10,557 bases of DNA, from the NCBI GenBank assembly GCA_030039695.1, contig JASHVB010000832.1:1-10557 (forward strand), written 5' to 3'. Below, in pieces: positions 1 to 8,024 of this stretch; the stretch's first letter is position 1, and each line of letters opens with the position of its first letter. Source of the DNA: Acetobacteraceae bacterium. Its GTDB lineage: Bacteria > Pseudomonadota > Alphaproteobacteria > Acetobacterales > Acetobacteraceae. The translations under genes were made by a program, and so were the position numbers. A model generated the notes under the pieces. It was given only the letters and a program-made list of their open reading frames with translations. It was not told where the DNA came from and searched no databases.

Positions 1-84
1 TCTGCGGTGCCACCAGCGGGGGTAGCGGGAAGCCGAACGCCGCCAAGGGCTCCGCCAGCAGTACCAGCGTCTCGGGTTGGGCTG

Positions 85-315
85 GTTCACTCGCTCACTC
101 GCATTTTCCAGCAGCGCCTTGGCGGCGGCATTCTCCGGCGCCCGAGCCAGGAACCGCCCAGGCCGGTGGGGCCGTTGCGGGGCAGCCGTTGGCCACCATC
201 GTTGCGTCGCTCAGCGGGTTGAGCGGCGGTTGATCGGGCAGCTTCGACGCCAAGCCCGCACCGACGTCCGAGGCCTCGCGGAACTCGCCGGAACGGTACG
301 CGACCAGCGCACCCC
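85..315 (-). pseudogene. Possible remnant of a TPR-like helical repeat protein
   Basis: On the minus strand one frame reads ALVAYRSGEFREA followed by LPDQPPLNPLSDATMVA, and a neighbouring frame then reads ENAAAKALLENASERV before a few more codons. The YRSGEFREA pattern, followed by a second helix ending in alternating Ala and Leu, resembles tetratricopeptide-type repeats, where an aromatic-Gly-x-[FY]-x-[ED]-A core is common. The frame change between the two pieces, and no intact start or full-length frame, argue for a pseudogene. The match is by eye only and the stretch is short, so this could also be chance. Confidence 0.22.
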
Positions 316-649
316 GAGACGCCAGACTGCAAATCGCCGCGCACCAGCTGCCAATGGACGCCGTGCGCGTCCATCCGGCCCCGTACTGCGCCACCCCCTA
401 TCGGCCTCAGCCGGATCACGGCGTCGACCTTGGCCGGGTTCACCGTTGCGGTCTCAATCAGAATGACACATTCGGCGTCGTACGGCCCCCGCCTGTCTTG
501 GGCGCACGCGCGGATCACAAGCAGCCGCGCGTGAAGGCGGGGTCGCCGCACGTCATTTACCTGGACTGTTTGCAGCAGCCGGGTAGGCTGGCCGGCCTGC
601 AACGTCCCGAGCCCCATTGGTCGCGCCGGGTCGTCCGGCACGGTGCCCG

Positions 650-695
650 GCCCCGCCGCCTTGCGCGGCGCGAGCGCCGTTTCGCCCGGCGGGGC
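650..695. repeat. Nested GC-rich inverted repeat
   Basis: An outer perfect 9-bp inverted repeat pairs GCCCCGCCG (650-658) with CGGCGGGGC (687-695). Inside it a second 5-bp stem, CGGCG (666-670) and CGCCG (675-679), closes on the tetraloop CGAG. The two stems are separated by unpaired 7-base arms. No T-run follows on either side, so it is not a classical intrinsic terminator. It could form a two-tier hairpin in RNA or be a fragment of an intergenic repeat; chance is possible at this GC content. Confidence 0.35.
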
Positions 696-965
696 GCCGG
701 CCACCAGACGATGCGTCCATCAGCTGGTACTCTGCCGCCGTGCCCGTGCCGCCGCGAAGCGGGTCCGGCAGTGTCGCAGCAACGCGGGCGAGGGAACAAG
801 GACGGCCGGCCTCCGGATCATGTCCCGTCGCCAGATCGCACCGCGCCGCATCGGCGGACGCGCGCTGCTCGTGCGGGAGCGTGGGGCGGTGTCCGGGGCA
901 CCGCCCGCCCAGAGCCGCGAGGCTGGCCGCGGTCTGGTGCCCAGCAAACCGATGCGAGGTCCTAC

Positions 966-1230
966 TCATTTTGGGTGACGGCGGATCTTGAGGACGAAGT
1001 ACCCCAGCAGCCGGGGAGTTGCACCCAGCATACGAGGAACCAGCACGGCGATTTCCAGTGCAAACGCGATTTCGCTGCGGCGGTTCCTGGCGCGTCTCGT
1101 TGCATGTGTGCCGTGGACATCGACCCACACGCGGACGCCAGGGTGTTCGTTGCGGAATAGTGGTAAGGGCCATGCTCGCCACTATCGTTGCGCGCGAAGT
1201 ACCCGATGCAAGTAGCGATTGAGTTAGTTT
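966..1230 (-). pseudogene. Probable LysR-type regulator substrate-binding domain remnant
   Basis: Two adjacent minus-strand frames join into a LysR-like effector-domain start. The first frame, about 1230-1160, reads GTSRATIVASMALTTIP. The next, from about 1166 down to a TGA at 966-968, reads LPLFRNEHPGVRVWVDVHGT, then SEIAFALEI, VPRMLGATPRLLGYFV and KIRRHPK. LysR-family effector domains typically begin with a beta-strand, then LLP.l..F...HPgVrv, then a G[ED][ID]D.A[IL] segment and a strand ending near HP. The order and spacing fit this. No helix-turn-helix was found upstream at 1230-1500, and nothing LysR-like continues after the TGA, so the gene is truncated at both ends as well as frameshifted. 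This rests on pattern recognition only. Confidence 0.4.
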
Positions 1231-1262
1231 CCGCCGCTATTCTGGTGACCACAGCGACGGAA

Positions 1263-1508
1263 ATGGCCCCATCCGACCGCCCCGTTGAACCATCTTCTGC
1301 CGGCCGGTATCCTGTCGACATGGAAAGCCGCGCCGCTGTTGTCGAACAGATTGCCCAGACGCCCGCTGTCCCGTTGCAGCGGATGGAGCGCGCGCAGCGC
1401 GTCCATTTTGGCTGGCTGTTCGGCATCACACCGGGTGGCTTCACGATGATGCTGGGGGCTCTTGGCGCCCTGCTCTGCGTCATCGCAGACGGGTTGCACC
1501 AGCTCTGA
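1263..1508 (+). CDS. Small hypothetical protein with one C-terminal membrane segment
   Basis: This is an unrecognised small protein of 81 residues if it starts at ATG 1263, or 62 if it starts at ATG 1320. The N-terminal half is polar (RYPVDMESRAAVVEQIAQ, then PLQRMERAQRVHFGW). The last 30 or so residues are hydrophobic (around GGFTMMLGALGALLCVIADG) and would form a single membrane helix, so inner-membrane anchoring is likely. Third codon positions are mostly G or C, unlike the shadow frames to the left, which supports real coding. Neither start has a convincing Shine-Dalgarno. The longer form is preferred because RYPVDMESR reads as continuous protein. It ends 29 bases before recO on the same strand, so it is probably co-transcribed with it. 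No function is assigned. Confidence 0.5.
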   Translation: MAPSDRPVEPSSAGRYPVDMESRAAVVEQIAQTPAVPLQRMERAQRVHFGWLFGITPGGFTMMLGALGALLCVIADGLHQL

Positions 1509-1537
1509 TCGCCACCATCATTCCGGCTGGCTGATGC

Positions 1538-2287
1538 ATGGACTGGGATGCACCCGCCATCATTTTAGCCGCGCGCCCGTTCGGCGAAGGTGACGCTGTT
1601 GCCACCGTCATGACGGAAGAGCACGGCCTGCATCGTGGCTTGGCCCGCGGCGGCGCTTCGCGCGCTCACGCGGGCCTGTGGCAACCGGGCAACCTGGCTC
1701 AGGTGCGCTGGGTGGCGCGGCTGTCCGACCAGCTTGGAAGTTTCAGTGCAGAAATGATATACCCCGGCGCCGCGCAAGTGCTGGATGATCCGTTGGCGCT
1801 GGGGATGCTGTCCGCGGCCTGTGCGGTGGCGGAAGGTGCGTTGCCGGAACGGGAACCACATCCGCGTGCCTTCCACGGCCTGGTGCACCTGATTGCGCAT
1901 GTCGCGCAAGGCGTAACGATGCTGACCGAGCTGATCCACTGGGAAGCACTTTTGCTATCAGAACTTGGCTACGGTCTGGATCTGACGAGCTGCGCCGTCA
2001 CCGGTGCCGCCGCCGGGCTGGCATTCGTCTCACCGCGCACCGGCCGTGCAGTGACCGAGGAAGCGGCAGGCATCTGGAAGGCACGGCTGCTGCGCCTGCC
2101 CGGATTCCTGGCCGGTGGCAACACCGCGGACGCCACGGATTGGCGCGATGGATTGGCGCTGACCGGGCACTTTCTGGCGCGTGACGCGTTCGGCCACCGC
2201 CACCGCCCGCTGCCACAGGCGCGGGCGATGCTATACGACCGCGTCGCTGCGCTGGCGGGCGAATCGGAGACCAAGGATGCCGGATGA
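1538..2287 (+). CDS. recO: DNA repair protein RecO
   Basis: RecO, 249 residues, the usual family length. In the RecFOR pathway it anneals SSB-coated single strands and, with RecR, helps load RecA at gaps in the cytoplasm. The N-terminal 80 or so residues form the oligonucleotide-binding fold typical of the family ([20 protein letters not shown], then a conserved [11 protein letters not shown] segment at about 29-39). The rest is the helical C-terminal domain, including [21 protein letters not shown] at about 129-149 and [10 protein letters not shown] at about 163-172. Many RecO proteins carry a four-cysteine zinc site in this region; here only Cys152 remains, a pattern I associate with alphaproteobacterial RecO. 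The ATG at 1538 gives the full fold although its Shine-Dalgarno is weak. The 3' end overlaps the start of parC by 11 bases. Confidence 0.93.
   Translation: MDWDAPAIILAARPFGEGDAVATVMTEEHGLHRGLARGGASRAHAGLWQPGNLAQVRWVARLSDQLGSFSAEMIYPGAAQVLDDPLALGMLSAACAVAEGALPEREPHPRAFHGLVHLIAHVAQGVTMLTELIHWEALLLSELGYGLDLTSCAVTGAAAGLAFVSPRTGRAVTEEAAGIWKARLLRLPGFLAGGNTADATDWRDGLALTGHFLARDAFGHRHRPLPQARAMLYDRVAALAGESETKDAG
2266..2269 (+). promoter_or_regulatory. Ribosome binding site fixing the parC start
   Basis: GGAG lies 7 bases before ATG 2277, inside the last codons of recO. It selects this ATG over the in-frame ATG at 2181, whose extra residues are only recO read in another frame. Confidence 0.7.
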
Positions 2288-4493
2288 TCTGACCGGGTAT
2301 ATCGAGGATACGCATCTGAAGGATGCGCTGGCGGAACGCTATCTCGCGTACGCGCTTTCCACCATCATGTCGCGTTCGCTGCCGGATGTGCGCGATGGGC
2401 TGAAGCCGGTGCACCGCCGGCTGATCTATGCGATGCATCTGCTGCGCCTCGATCCCGGTGCGGGGTTCAAGAAATGTGCGCGCATAGTCGGCGACGTGAT
2501 GGGCAAGTTCCATCCGCATGGCGATCTTGCAATCTACGATGCGCTGGTGCGTCAGGCGCAGGAATTCGCGGCGCGCTATCCGCTGGTGGAAGGGCAGGGG
2601 AACTTCGGTAATGTTGACGGTGACAATCCAGCGGCGATGCGTTACACTGAAGCGCGCCTCACGGAAGTCGCCCGCGCGCTACTCGCCGGCATCGACGATG
2701 ATGCGGTGGATTTCCGGCCTACCTACGATGGCGAAGAATCCGAGCCCATTGTCCTGCCTGGTGCGTTCCCCAATCTGTTGGCAAACGGGGCGGCCGGCAT
2801 TGCCGTCGGCATGGCCACGTCCATCCCGCCACACAACGCCGGGGAGATCTGTGCCGCGGCGATCCACCTGATCCGCCATCCGAAGGCCACCACCGCCGAC
2901 CTGCTGCGCCATATGCCAGGTCCGGACTTTCCTACCGGCGGGGTGCTGGTCGAAGATGCGGCGTCGATCCAGTCGGCGTACGAGACTGGCCGCGGTGGTT
3001 TTCGCTTGCGCGCGAGATGGGACGTCGAGAAAGGCAAACACGGCACCTGGCAGATCGTCGTCACGGAAATTCCCTATCAAGTGCAAAAAGGAAAACTGAT
3101 CGAGCAAATCGCTCAGCTCATGGAGGAGAAGAAGCTGCCGCTGCTCGGCGATGCGCGCGACGAAAGCAGCGACACAATCCGCTTGGTACTGGAACCGCGC
3201 AGCCGCGGCGTGGAGCCCGAGGTGTTGATGGAAACCGTGTTCCGCGCCACGTCGCTGGAGACGCGTTTTCCGCTGAACATGAACGTACTGGATGCGATGC
3301 GCACGCCGCGGGTGATGTCGCTACCGGAGGTGCTGCGTGCATGGCTCGACCATCGCCACGAAGTGCTGGTCCGCCGCAGCAATCACCGGTTGGCGGCGAT
3401 CGACCGTCGGTTGGAGGTACTGAACGGCTATTTGCTAGTCTATCTGAACGTCGACGAGGTGATCCGCATTATCCGTACCGAGGACGAACCGAAGCCGCGT
3501 CTCATGCAGCACTTCGACCTGACTGACAACCAGGCGGACGCGATCCTGAACATGCGGCTGCGAAGTCTGCGCCGACTTGAGGAAATGGAGCTGAAAAAGG
3601 AGCATTCGGCGCTGACCAAGGAACGGCGCGAACTGCAGAAGCTGCTGAAGGACCAGAGCCTGCGCTGGAGCCGCATCGCCGAAGAGCTCCAAGCCATACG
3701 TACGAAGTTCGGCTCCGGCACGTTAGGCAAGCGCCGCACCGAGCTCGGCGCCGCGCCGCCGGCGGTGGAAGTGGCGACGGAAGCCTTCGTCGAACGCGAA
3801 GCCATCACTGTCATCCTGTCCGACAAAGGCTGGGTGCGCGCGGTGAAAGGCAGTGTCGCCGAGCCGTCTGAACTGCGCTTCAAGGAAGGCGATAAGCTGA
3901 AGCTGATGGTGCCGTGCTTCACGACGGATCGCCTAACCTTGTTTGGCACGAACGGCCGGGCCTACACCCTCAAGGCGGCGGACTTGCCGCGCGGTCGCGG
4001 CGACGGTCAGCCGATCCGGGTTCTCGTTGAACTGACGAACGAAGACGACGTCGTCGCCTTGTTCGTCGCGCTGGAAAACGCGCGTTATCTCGTTGCGTCG
4101 AACACGGGCCGCGGCTTCATCGTACCTGCGGCGGAACTCGGTGCCGAGAAGCGCACCGGTAGGCAGATCCTGAACGTGAAGCCAGGCGAGGAAGCTGCAC
4201 TGTGCGCGCTCGCGGATGGCGACCACGTTGCCATCATTGGCACCAACCGCAAACTGCTGATTTTCCCGCTCGATCAGGTGCCCGAGATGGTGCGTGGTGC
4301 TGGCGTGATCCTGCAGCGCCACAAGGACGGCGGCATGGCCGACGCCAAGGTCTTCTCGCTCGCCGAGGGCCTGAGCTGGAAGCTTGGCGACAAGATCCGT
4401 ACCGAAACGAACCTGCGAGACTGGCTGGGCGAACGTGCCCAGGCTGGCCGCCTGCCACCAAATGGCTTCCCGCGGTCGGGACGTTTCGGGTGA
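2277..4493 (+). CDS. parC: DNA topoisomerase IV subunit A (ParC)
   Basis: ParC, 738 residues, cuts and rejoins DNA as the A2B2 enzyme with ParE, unlinking daughter chromosomes. It begins with the type IIA DNA-binding region ([20 protein letters not shown] at about 22-41, [11 protein letters not shown] at about 43-53). The quinolone-pocket segment [12 protein letters not shown] is at 79-90, and the catalytic tyrosine is Tyr123 in [10 protein letters not shown]. The tower and coiled-coil parts follow ([17 protein letters not shown], then charged helices). From about residue 509 there are four or five beta-pinwheel blades of the GyrA/ParC type ([53 protein letters not shown]). The GyrA-box QRRGGKG is absent, and the ending RLPPNGFPR is ParC-like, so this is ParC rather than GyrA. 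The position equivalent to E. coli ParC Ser80 is Leu84. The stop overlaps the GTG of the next gene. Confidence 0.96.
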   Translation: MPDDLTGYIEDTHLKDALAERYLAYALSTIMSRSLPDVRDGLKPVHRRLIYAMHLLRLDPGAGFKKCARIVGDVMGKFHPHGDLAIYDALVRQAQEFAARYPLVEGQGNFGNVDGDNPAAMRYTEARLTEVARALLAGIDDDAVDFRPTYDGEESEPIVLPGAFPNLLANGAAGIAVGMATSIPPHNAGEICAAAIHLIRHPKATTADLLRHMPGPDFPTGGVLVEDAASIQSAYETGRGGFRLRARWDVEKGKHGTWQIVVTEIPYQVQKGKLIEQIAQLMEEKKLPLLGDARDESSDTIRLVLEPRSRGVEPEVLMETVFRATSLETRFPLNMNVLDAMRTPRVMSLPEVLRAWLDHRHEVLVRRSNHRLAAIDRRLEVLNGYLLVYLNVDEVIRIIRTEDEPKPRLMQHFDLTDNQADAILNMRLRSLRRLEEMELKKEHSALTKERRELQKLLKDQSLRWSRIAEELQAIRTKFGSGTLGKRRTELGAAPPAVEVATEAFVEREAITVILSDKGWVRAVKGSVAEPSELRFKEGDKLKLMVPCFTTDRLTLFGTNGRAYTLKAADLPRGRGDGQPIRVLVELTNEDDVVALFVALENARYLVASNTGRGFIVPAAELGAEKRTGRQILNVKPGEEAALCALADGDHVAIIGTNRKLLIFPLDQVPEMVRGAGVILQRHKDGGMADAKVFSLAEGLSWKLGDKIRTETNLRDWLGERAQAGRLPPNGFPRSGRFG

Positions 4494-5197
4494 CCGGCGA
4501 GATCGAGATCCGGGTCGACAGCCTGCTCGATGGCGCAAGGCGGGCGGCCGGCACGGTGGCAATCATCGACGTGCTCCGGGCATTTACGACCGCCGCGGTT
4601 GCCTTGGCCAATGACGCAACCCGCATCATCATGGTGGCCGATGTCGATCAGGCTTTGTGCCTGCGCGCGGCAGGGGTCGGCCATATTTGCATGGGCGAGG
4701 TCAAGGGCCGGGCACCGGAAGCATTCGATTTTGGCAATTCTCCGTTCGAACTGTCCCGTGCCGATCTGCACGGCAAGACTGTCATCCAGCGCACGAGCGC
4801 TGGCACGCAAGGCATCGTTGCCGCGGTTGCCGCGGAATGTCGCTATGCCACCGCGCTGGTTACGGCGAGCGCGACCGCACGGGCCATGCTCGCCACCCGC
4901 CCGGGTCGCATCACGCTTGTCGCCATGGGCCTGGAGGGCGGCTCGCGCACCGACGAAGACGAATTATGTGCCCTGCATCTGCGTAATTTGCTCCAAGGTC
5001 GGCCTGGCGACGCCGAGGCGGTGCGGCGTCTAATCCGCGCCTCCAGCGAGGCAACGAAGTACCGGGCGGCGGCCCGCTGCCATCTGCACCCCGAAGATCT
5101 GGATATCGCCTTGGACGTCGATCGCTTCGATTTCGCGGTCCGCGTTGAAATCGAGGAAGGACGCCCAGTCGCCCGCCGCGAAATCCCTCCATCGTGA
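4490..5197 (+). CDS. comB: ComB-family 2-phosphosulfolactate phosphatase
   Basis: The protein has 235 residues, the normal ComB length. Characterised members remove phosphate from 2-phosphosulfolactate to give sulfolactate, a Mg2+-dependent step of coenzyme M synthesis in methanogens; many bacteria carry homologues of unknown purpose. Family hallmarks in order are [10 protein letters not shown] (25-34, with the conserved acidic residue and Arg), GEVKG (69-73), FDFGNSP (79-85), [14 protein letters not shown] (95-108) and [16 protein letters not shown] (155-170). The GTG at 4490 is chosen because it overlaps the parC stop as GTGA, which favours coupled re-initiation, and gives the right length; the open frame upstream lies wholly in parC. 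No ComA, ComC or other sulfonate gene is in view, so the physiological role here is open. Confidence 0.85.
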   Translation: MTGEIEIRVDSLLDGARRAAGTVAIIDVLRAFTTAAVALANDATRIIMVADVDQALCLRAAGVGHICMGEVKGRAPEAFDFGNSPFELSRADLHGKTVIQRTSAGTQGIVAAVAAECRYATALVTASATARAMLATRPGRITLVAMGLEGGSRTDEDELCALHLRNLLQGRPGDAEAVRRLIRASSEATKYRAAARCHLHPEDLDIALDVDRFDFAVRVEIEEGRPVARREIPPS

Positions 5198-5715
5198 CGA
5201 GGCAGAATTGGCGCGCCCGCTAATCCTCAATGGCCGCGGGAAGCAATCGACCCGGACGAACCGAACTCCTCGGCGCCGGTCGAGGCGCAAGGCTTCATCC
5301 TGCCGATCTACCGCGGCTACTCCGCCATTTGTGCCTCGTGGCAACGGCACATGCACTCCGACCCGATCGACGCGATCTACCTGACCCACCATCACGCTGA
5401 CCACGTGCTTGGGCTCGCGCACCTGTTCGATCGTTTTGGCCGTTTTGGCTTCGCCGGGCGGGTCTGCAAGCTTGCCATGCACGTGACGCAACGGGGCATC
5501 ATCCATCCGCAGCGTATGTTCGAGATTGGTATCGCGCCGCTCGACAAAAAAAGCCCGTCCATATCGCGCGTATTTGCCCATGGTCGCCGCGATGGAGGCG
5601 GGCGGAACGCATCGGCCTCTAGCATGTCGGCACGGCGATGCGTGACGAAGTCCGGCAGAGGGTCGCGGGTGACAAGCGGTTTTTTGCCGAGACAGGGATG
5701 GTGCTTACTGTTTGA
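5198..5715 (+). pseudogene. Decayed metallo-beta-lactamase-fold protein and adjoining fragments
   Basis: Directly after the comB stop, in the same frame, the sequence reads AIDPDEPN and then DPIDAIYLTHHHADHVLGL, with HHHADH at 5387-5404. This is the metal-binding motif of metallo-beta-lactamase-fold hydrolases, and the preceding IDAIYLTH resembles the PhnP-like branch. The N-terminal strand with its Gly-rich start is missing, and the only in-frame ATG (5351) is just 12 codons before the motif. After FEIGIAPLDKK the sense continues one frame over (ARPYRAYLPMVAAMEAGG) at a run of seven A (5546-5552). It then shifts again to HVGTAMRDEVRQRVAGDK and ends at TGA 5713-5715. I could not assign these later pieces to a family; they may belong to a second decayed gene. 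Confidence 0.5.
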
Positions 5716-5856
5716 TTACCACCGCATACAGGGGAACGATGAAATGAGATTTGGGACGCTGGGTTGCGATCCGCGGAAGGCAGTGTGCGAACGGTTGATC
5801 CCGCACCCGCGATGCAGCGCGTTGGGACGCCGCCCGCGGAGCAGGGGAGCTGTCTG
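5716..5856 (+). other. Leader region before the acyl-CoA synthetase
   Basis: These 141 bases sit between the decayed fragments and the synthetase. At 5731-5747 an AGGGGA-like ribosome binding site is followed by ATG AAA TGA, a start codon with one sense codon before a stop. This looks like a lost gene start or a minimal leader. I see no convincing sigma-70 promoter: TTGATT at 5712-5717 has only a poor -10 match 17 bases later. The open frame that carries the HHHADH motif ends at TGA 5855-5857, which overlaps the synthetase ATG as TGATG. Confidence 0.3.
5844..5849 (+). promoter_or_regulatory. Ribosome binding site fixing the synthetase start
   Basis: GGGGAG ends 7 bases before ATG 5857. It favours this start over in-frame ATGs at 5764 and 5812, whose added residues have no family similarity that I can see. 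Confidence 0.75.
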
Positions 5857-7971
5857 ATGCCGCACCCTTTGCATTCGTTTTTCTGGCCAGAGTCGATCGC
5901 GGTTCTGGGCGCATCGCCCGATCTGCACCGCATTCGCGGTCGCCTGCTCCACCAGTTGCGCGAGAACGGATTTCCGGGGCGCATTCTGCCAATCAATCCG
6001 AGCTACACCGAGATCGACGACTTGCGCTGTTATCCGTCGATCGCCGCAGTTGGCGGGCCGGTCGATCTCGCACTGGTGGCCATTCCCGCTACCGGCGTCG
6101 CCGCGGCAGTGGAGGAATGCGCGCAGGCCGGCGTGAAGAACGCTCTGATCATCAGCTCTGGCTTCGCCGAGGAGGGCGGGGCGTCCGCCAACATGCAAGC
6201 GGCGCTGATCGAGGTCACCGAACGGACCGGCATCCGTGCTTGTGGGCCGAACTGCGAGGGTTATTTCAACGCCCTCGGCAAAGTTGCCACGACCTTCAGT
6301 CCCACCGTCGAAGTGACAGAAGACGCCGGCCGTAAGCTGGTTTCCGACCGTCGCGTTGGCGTCATCGCCCAGTCGGGCGGCATCGGATTCGCCCTGTTCA
6401 ATCGCGGCAAGGCCGCTGGCATCGGCTTTTCCTACGTCATATCGACCGGAAACGAAGCCGATCTGAACATGGGAGATTTCCTCGACTACATGGTCGAGGA
6501 CCCCAACACATACGCGGTCATGCTGTTCTGCGAGGCCGTACGCAACGGTCCGAGCTTCGTTGCTGCGCTGGACAAGGCGCGTCGCCTTGGCAAGCCAGTC
6601 ATCGCGATCAAGGTGGGCCGTTCCGACGCCGGCAGCCGCGCGTCCGCCTCGCACACCGCATCGCTGTCCGGTTCTTACACCACCTATCACGCAATCTTTC
6701 GGCGCTACGGCGTGATCGAAGCAGAGGACGCCGACGAGGCCGTCGCCATCGCCGGCGTTCTGGTGAGCTGCCCGCTGCCAAAGGGTCGCCGCGTCGGCGT
6801 CATAACTCCATCGGGCGGCGGCGGCGTCTGGATGGCCGACACTCTGTCCGCCGCCGGCCTGATCGTGCCACCGCTGTCGGCACAAATGCAGACGACGCTG
6901 CGCGCGGTCATGCCGTCCTACGGCGCGCCTGGCAATCCGGTCGATGTGACTGCGCAGGGATCGCAGACCGGCCCCGCAACGATGACCGCGATGGAGCAGC
7001 TCGCGGAAAGCGACGAGATCGACATGCTGGTGCTGATCACATCGCTGGCCAGCGTTACGCGCGTGTCGCTCGACGCCGAGCGCGTGCGCGCCACCGCGGC
7101 GCGCTGCGGCAAACCGGTGACAGTCTGGACCTACACATTGCCCTCGGAATTCGGGCGTGCCGCGGCGGCGAACTGCGGCTTGTTCGTGCACAGCGACCTG
7201 CGCAACGTCGGCGTCGCGATGGGCCGGCTGGCGGACTACGCCGAGGCGCTGGCGCGGCCGATCCCCGCGTTGCCTGCCGCAATCGATGCCGCGCCGATTA
7301 TGCCGGGGTCGCCGCTGGTGCTGCCGGAGTACGCGGCCAAGCAGGCGCTCGCCGAATTCCTACCTCCGTCCGCCGAAGCTCTGGCTACCACCGCGGCCGA
7401 AGCCGTGGATGCGGCGACACGGCTGGGATTTCCGGTGGCACTGAAGATTCAGTCCGCCGACCTGCCGCACAAGACGGAAGCGGGCGGCGTCTGCCTTCAT
7501 CTGAATGACGCGGCCGCGGTGTGTTCCGCTTACAACGCGATCATGCATGACGTGCTGGCCTACGAGCCGGATGCACGCATCGACGGCGTGGTGGTGCAGC
7601 GCATGGCCCCGAAAGGCCACGAGCTTGTCATCGGCATGATCAACGATCCGACGTTCGGCCCGATCATGATGGTGGGCTTCGGCGGCGTGACAGTGGAATT
7701 GTTCGGCGACGTGGCGCACGCGCCAGCGCCGGTCGATGCCGCAGAAGCCGAGCGGATGATCCGTTCGTTGCGTTCCGCTCCAATGCTCTCCGGGTTCCGC
7801 GGCAGCAAGCCGCTCGACCTGACGCCCGTCGCATCGCTGATTGCACGTCTTTCAGAGGCAGCGCTGGCGCATGTGGAACGGATTACGGAGATGGAGTTCA
7901 ATCCGGTCATCCTGCACGCCGACGGATCGGGTCTGACGATCGCGGATGCGTTGGTGACGCTGAAGGCGTGA
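5857..7971 (+). CDS. ADP-forming acyl-CoA synthetase (acetate--CoA ligase family), single chain
   Basis: This cytoplasmic enzyme of 704 residues belongs to the ADP-forming acyl-CoA synthetase group, which interconverts acid, CoA and ATP with acyl-CoA, ADP and phosphate through a phosphohistidine. Domains in order are a CoA-binding Rossmann-like domain (IAVLGAS at 14-20, ACGPNCEGYFN at 128-138), a ligase-CoA domain (IAQSGGIGFALF at 170-181, STGNEADLNMGDFLDY at 196-211, and SHTASLSG at 265-272, where His266 is the likely phosphorylated residue), a second ligase-type domain from about 310 (GVITPSGGGGVWMAD), and an ATP-grasp domain from about 487 (FPVALKIQSADLPHKTEAGG, then QRMAPKGHELVIGM, and EMEFNPVI near the end). 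No acetyltransferase domain is attached, so it is not a Pat-type fusion. Known relatives include pimeloyl-CoA and feruloyl-CoA synthetases, so the substrate cannot be read from the family. It is transcribed alone and faces the transporter operon. Confidence 0.9.
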   Translation: MPHPLHSFFWPESIAVLGASPDLHRIRGRLLHQLRENGFPGRILPINPSYTEIDDLRCYPSIAAVGGPVDLALVAIPATGVAAAVEECAQAGVKNALIISSGFAEEGGASANMQAALIEVTERTGIRACGPNCEGYFNALGKVATTFSPTVEVTEDAGRKLVSDRRVGVIAQSGGIGFALFNRGKAAGIGFSYVISTGNEADLNMGDFLDYMVEDPNTYAVMLFCEAVRNGPSFVAALDKARRLGKPVIAIKVGRSDAGSRASASHTASLSGSYTTYHAIFRRYGVIEAEDADEAVAIAGVLVSCPLPKGRRVGVITPSGGGGVWMADTLSAAGLIVPPLSAQMQTTLRAVMPSYGAPGNPVDVTAQGSQTGPATMTAMEQLAESDEIDMLVLITSLASVTRVSLDAERVRATAARCGKPVTVWTYTLPSEFGRAAAANCGLFVHSDLRNVGVAMGRLADYAEALARPIPALPAAIDAAPIMPGSPLVLPEYAAKQALAEFLPPSAEALATTAAEAVDAATRLGFPVALKIQSADLPHKTEAGGVCLHLNDAAAVCSAYNAIMHDVLAYEPDARIDGVVVQRMAPKGHELVIGMINDPTFGPIMMVGFGGVTVELFGDVAHAPAPVDAAEAERMIRSLRSAPMLSGFRGSKPLDLTPVASLIARLSEAALAHVERITEMEFNPVILHADGSGLTIADALVTLKA

Positions 7972-8024
7972 TTTGCCCCACGTCCGGCCTCGCCGCGAAC
8001 CGACCGATCGCGCTCCCCCGCCAT

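Larger units (their letters stand above)
1..1262. other. Gene-poor region with decayed coding remnants
   Basis: No frame on either strand gives a protein here that I recognise as intact. The longer open frames on both strands are rich in Arg, Pro, Gly and Ala and read like shadows of GC-rich DNA. Short stretches that do look protein-like lie on the minus strand and change frame after 20-60 codons, which is the pattern of genes decaying by indels; two of them are listed separately. No tRNA, rRNA, CRISPR array or transposase was seen. The region may be the eroded edge of an accessory segment next to the conserved recO-parC block. Confidence 0.55.

Noticed and set aside
354..1160. 268-residue plus-strand frame in the left region
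   Set aside because: Composition is dominated by Arg, Pro and Ala with no domain, and it runs antisense to better protein-like minus-strand remnants.
1224..1499. Minus-strand frame of 91 residues as a LysR helix-turn-helix upstream of the remnant
   Set aside because: No helix-turn-helix pattern was found, and the plus-strand small protein better explains the codon pattern there.
2181..2276. Upstream extension of parC
   Set aside because: The 32 added residues lie inside recO and do not resemble any ParC N-terminus; GGAG at 2266 points to ATG 2277.
4202..4489. Upstream extension of comB into parC
   Set aside because: The extra residues are parC in another frame; the GTG at 4490 gives the family start and length.
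5351..5857. 168-residue frame with HHHADH as an intact hydrolase
   Set aside because: Only the first 60 or so residues look like protein and the family N-terminus is missing; the remainder reads as frameshifted sequence, so it is listed as a pseudogene.
5716..7191. 491-residue open frame on the minus strand, antisense to the synthetase
   Set aside because: Sequence is rich in Arg, His, Gly and Ala with no recognisable domain and lies wholly opposite a well-supported gene; a GC-rich shadow.
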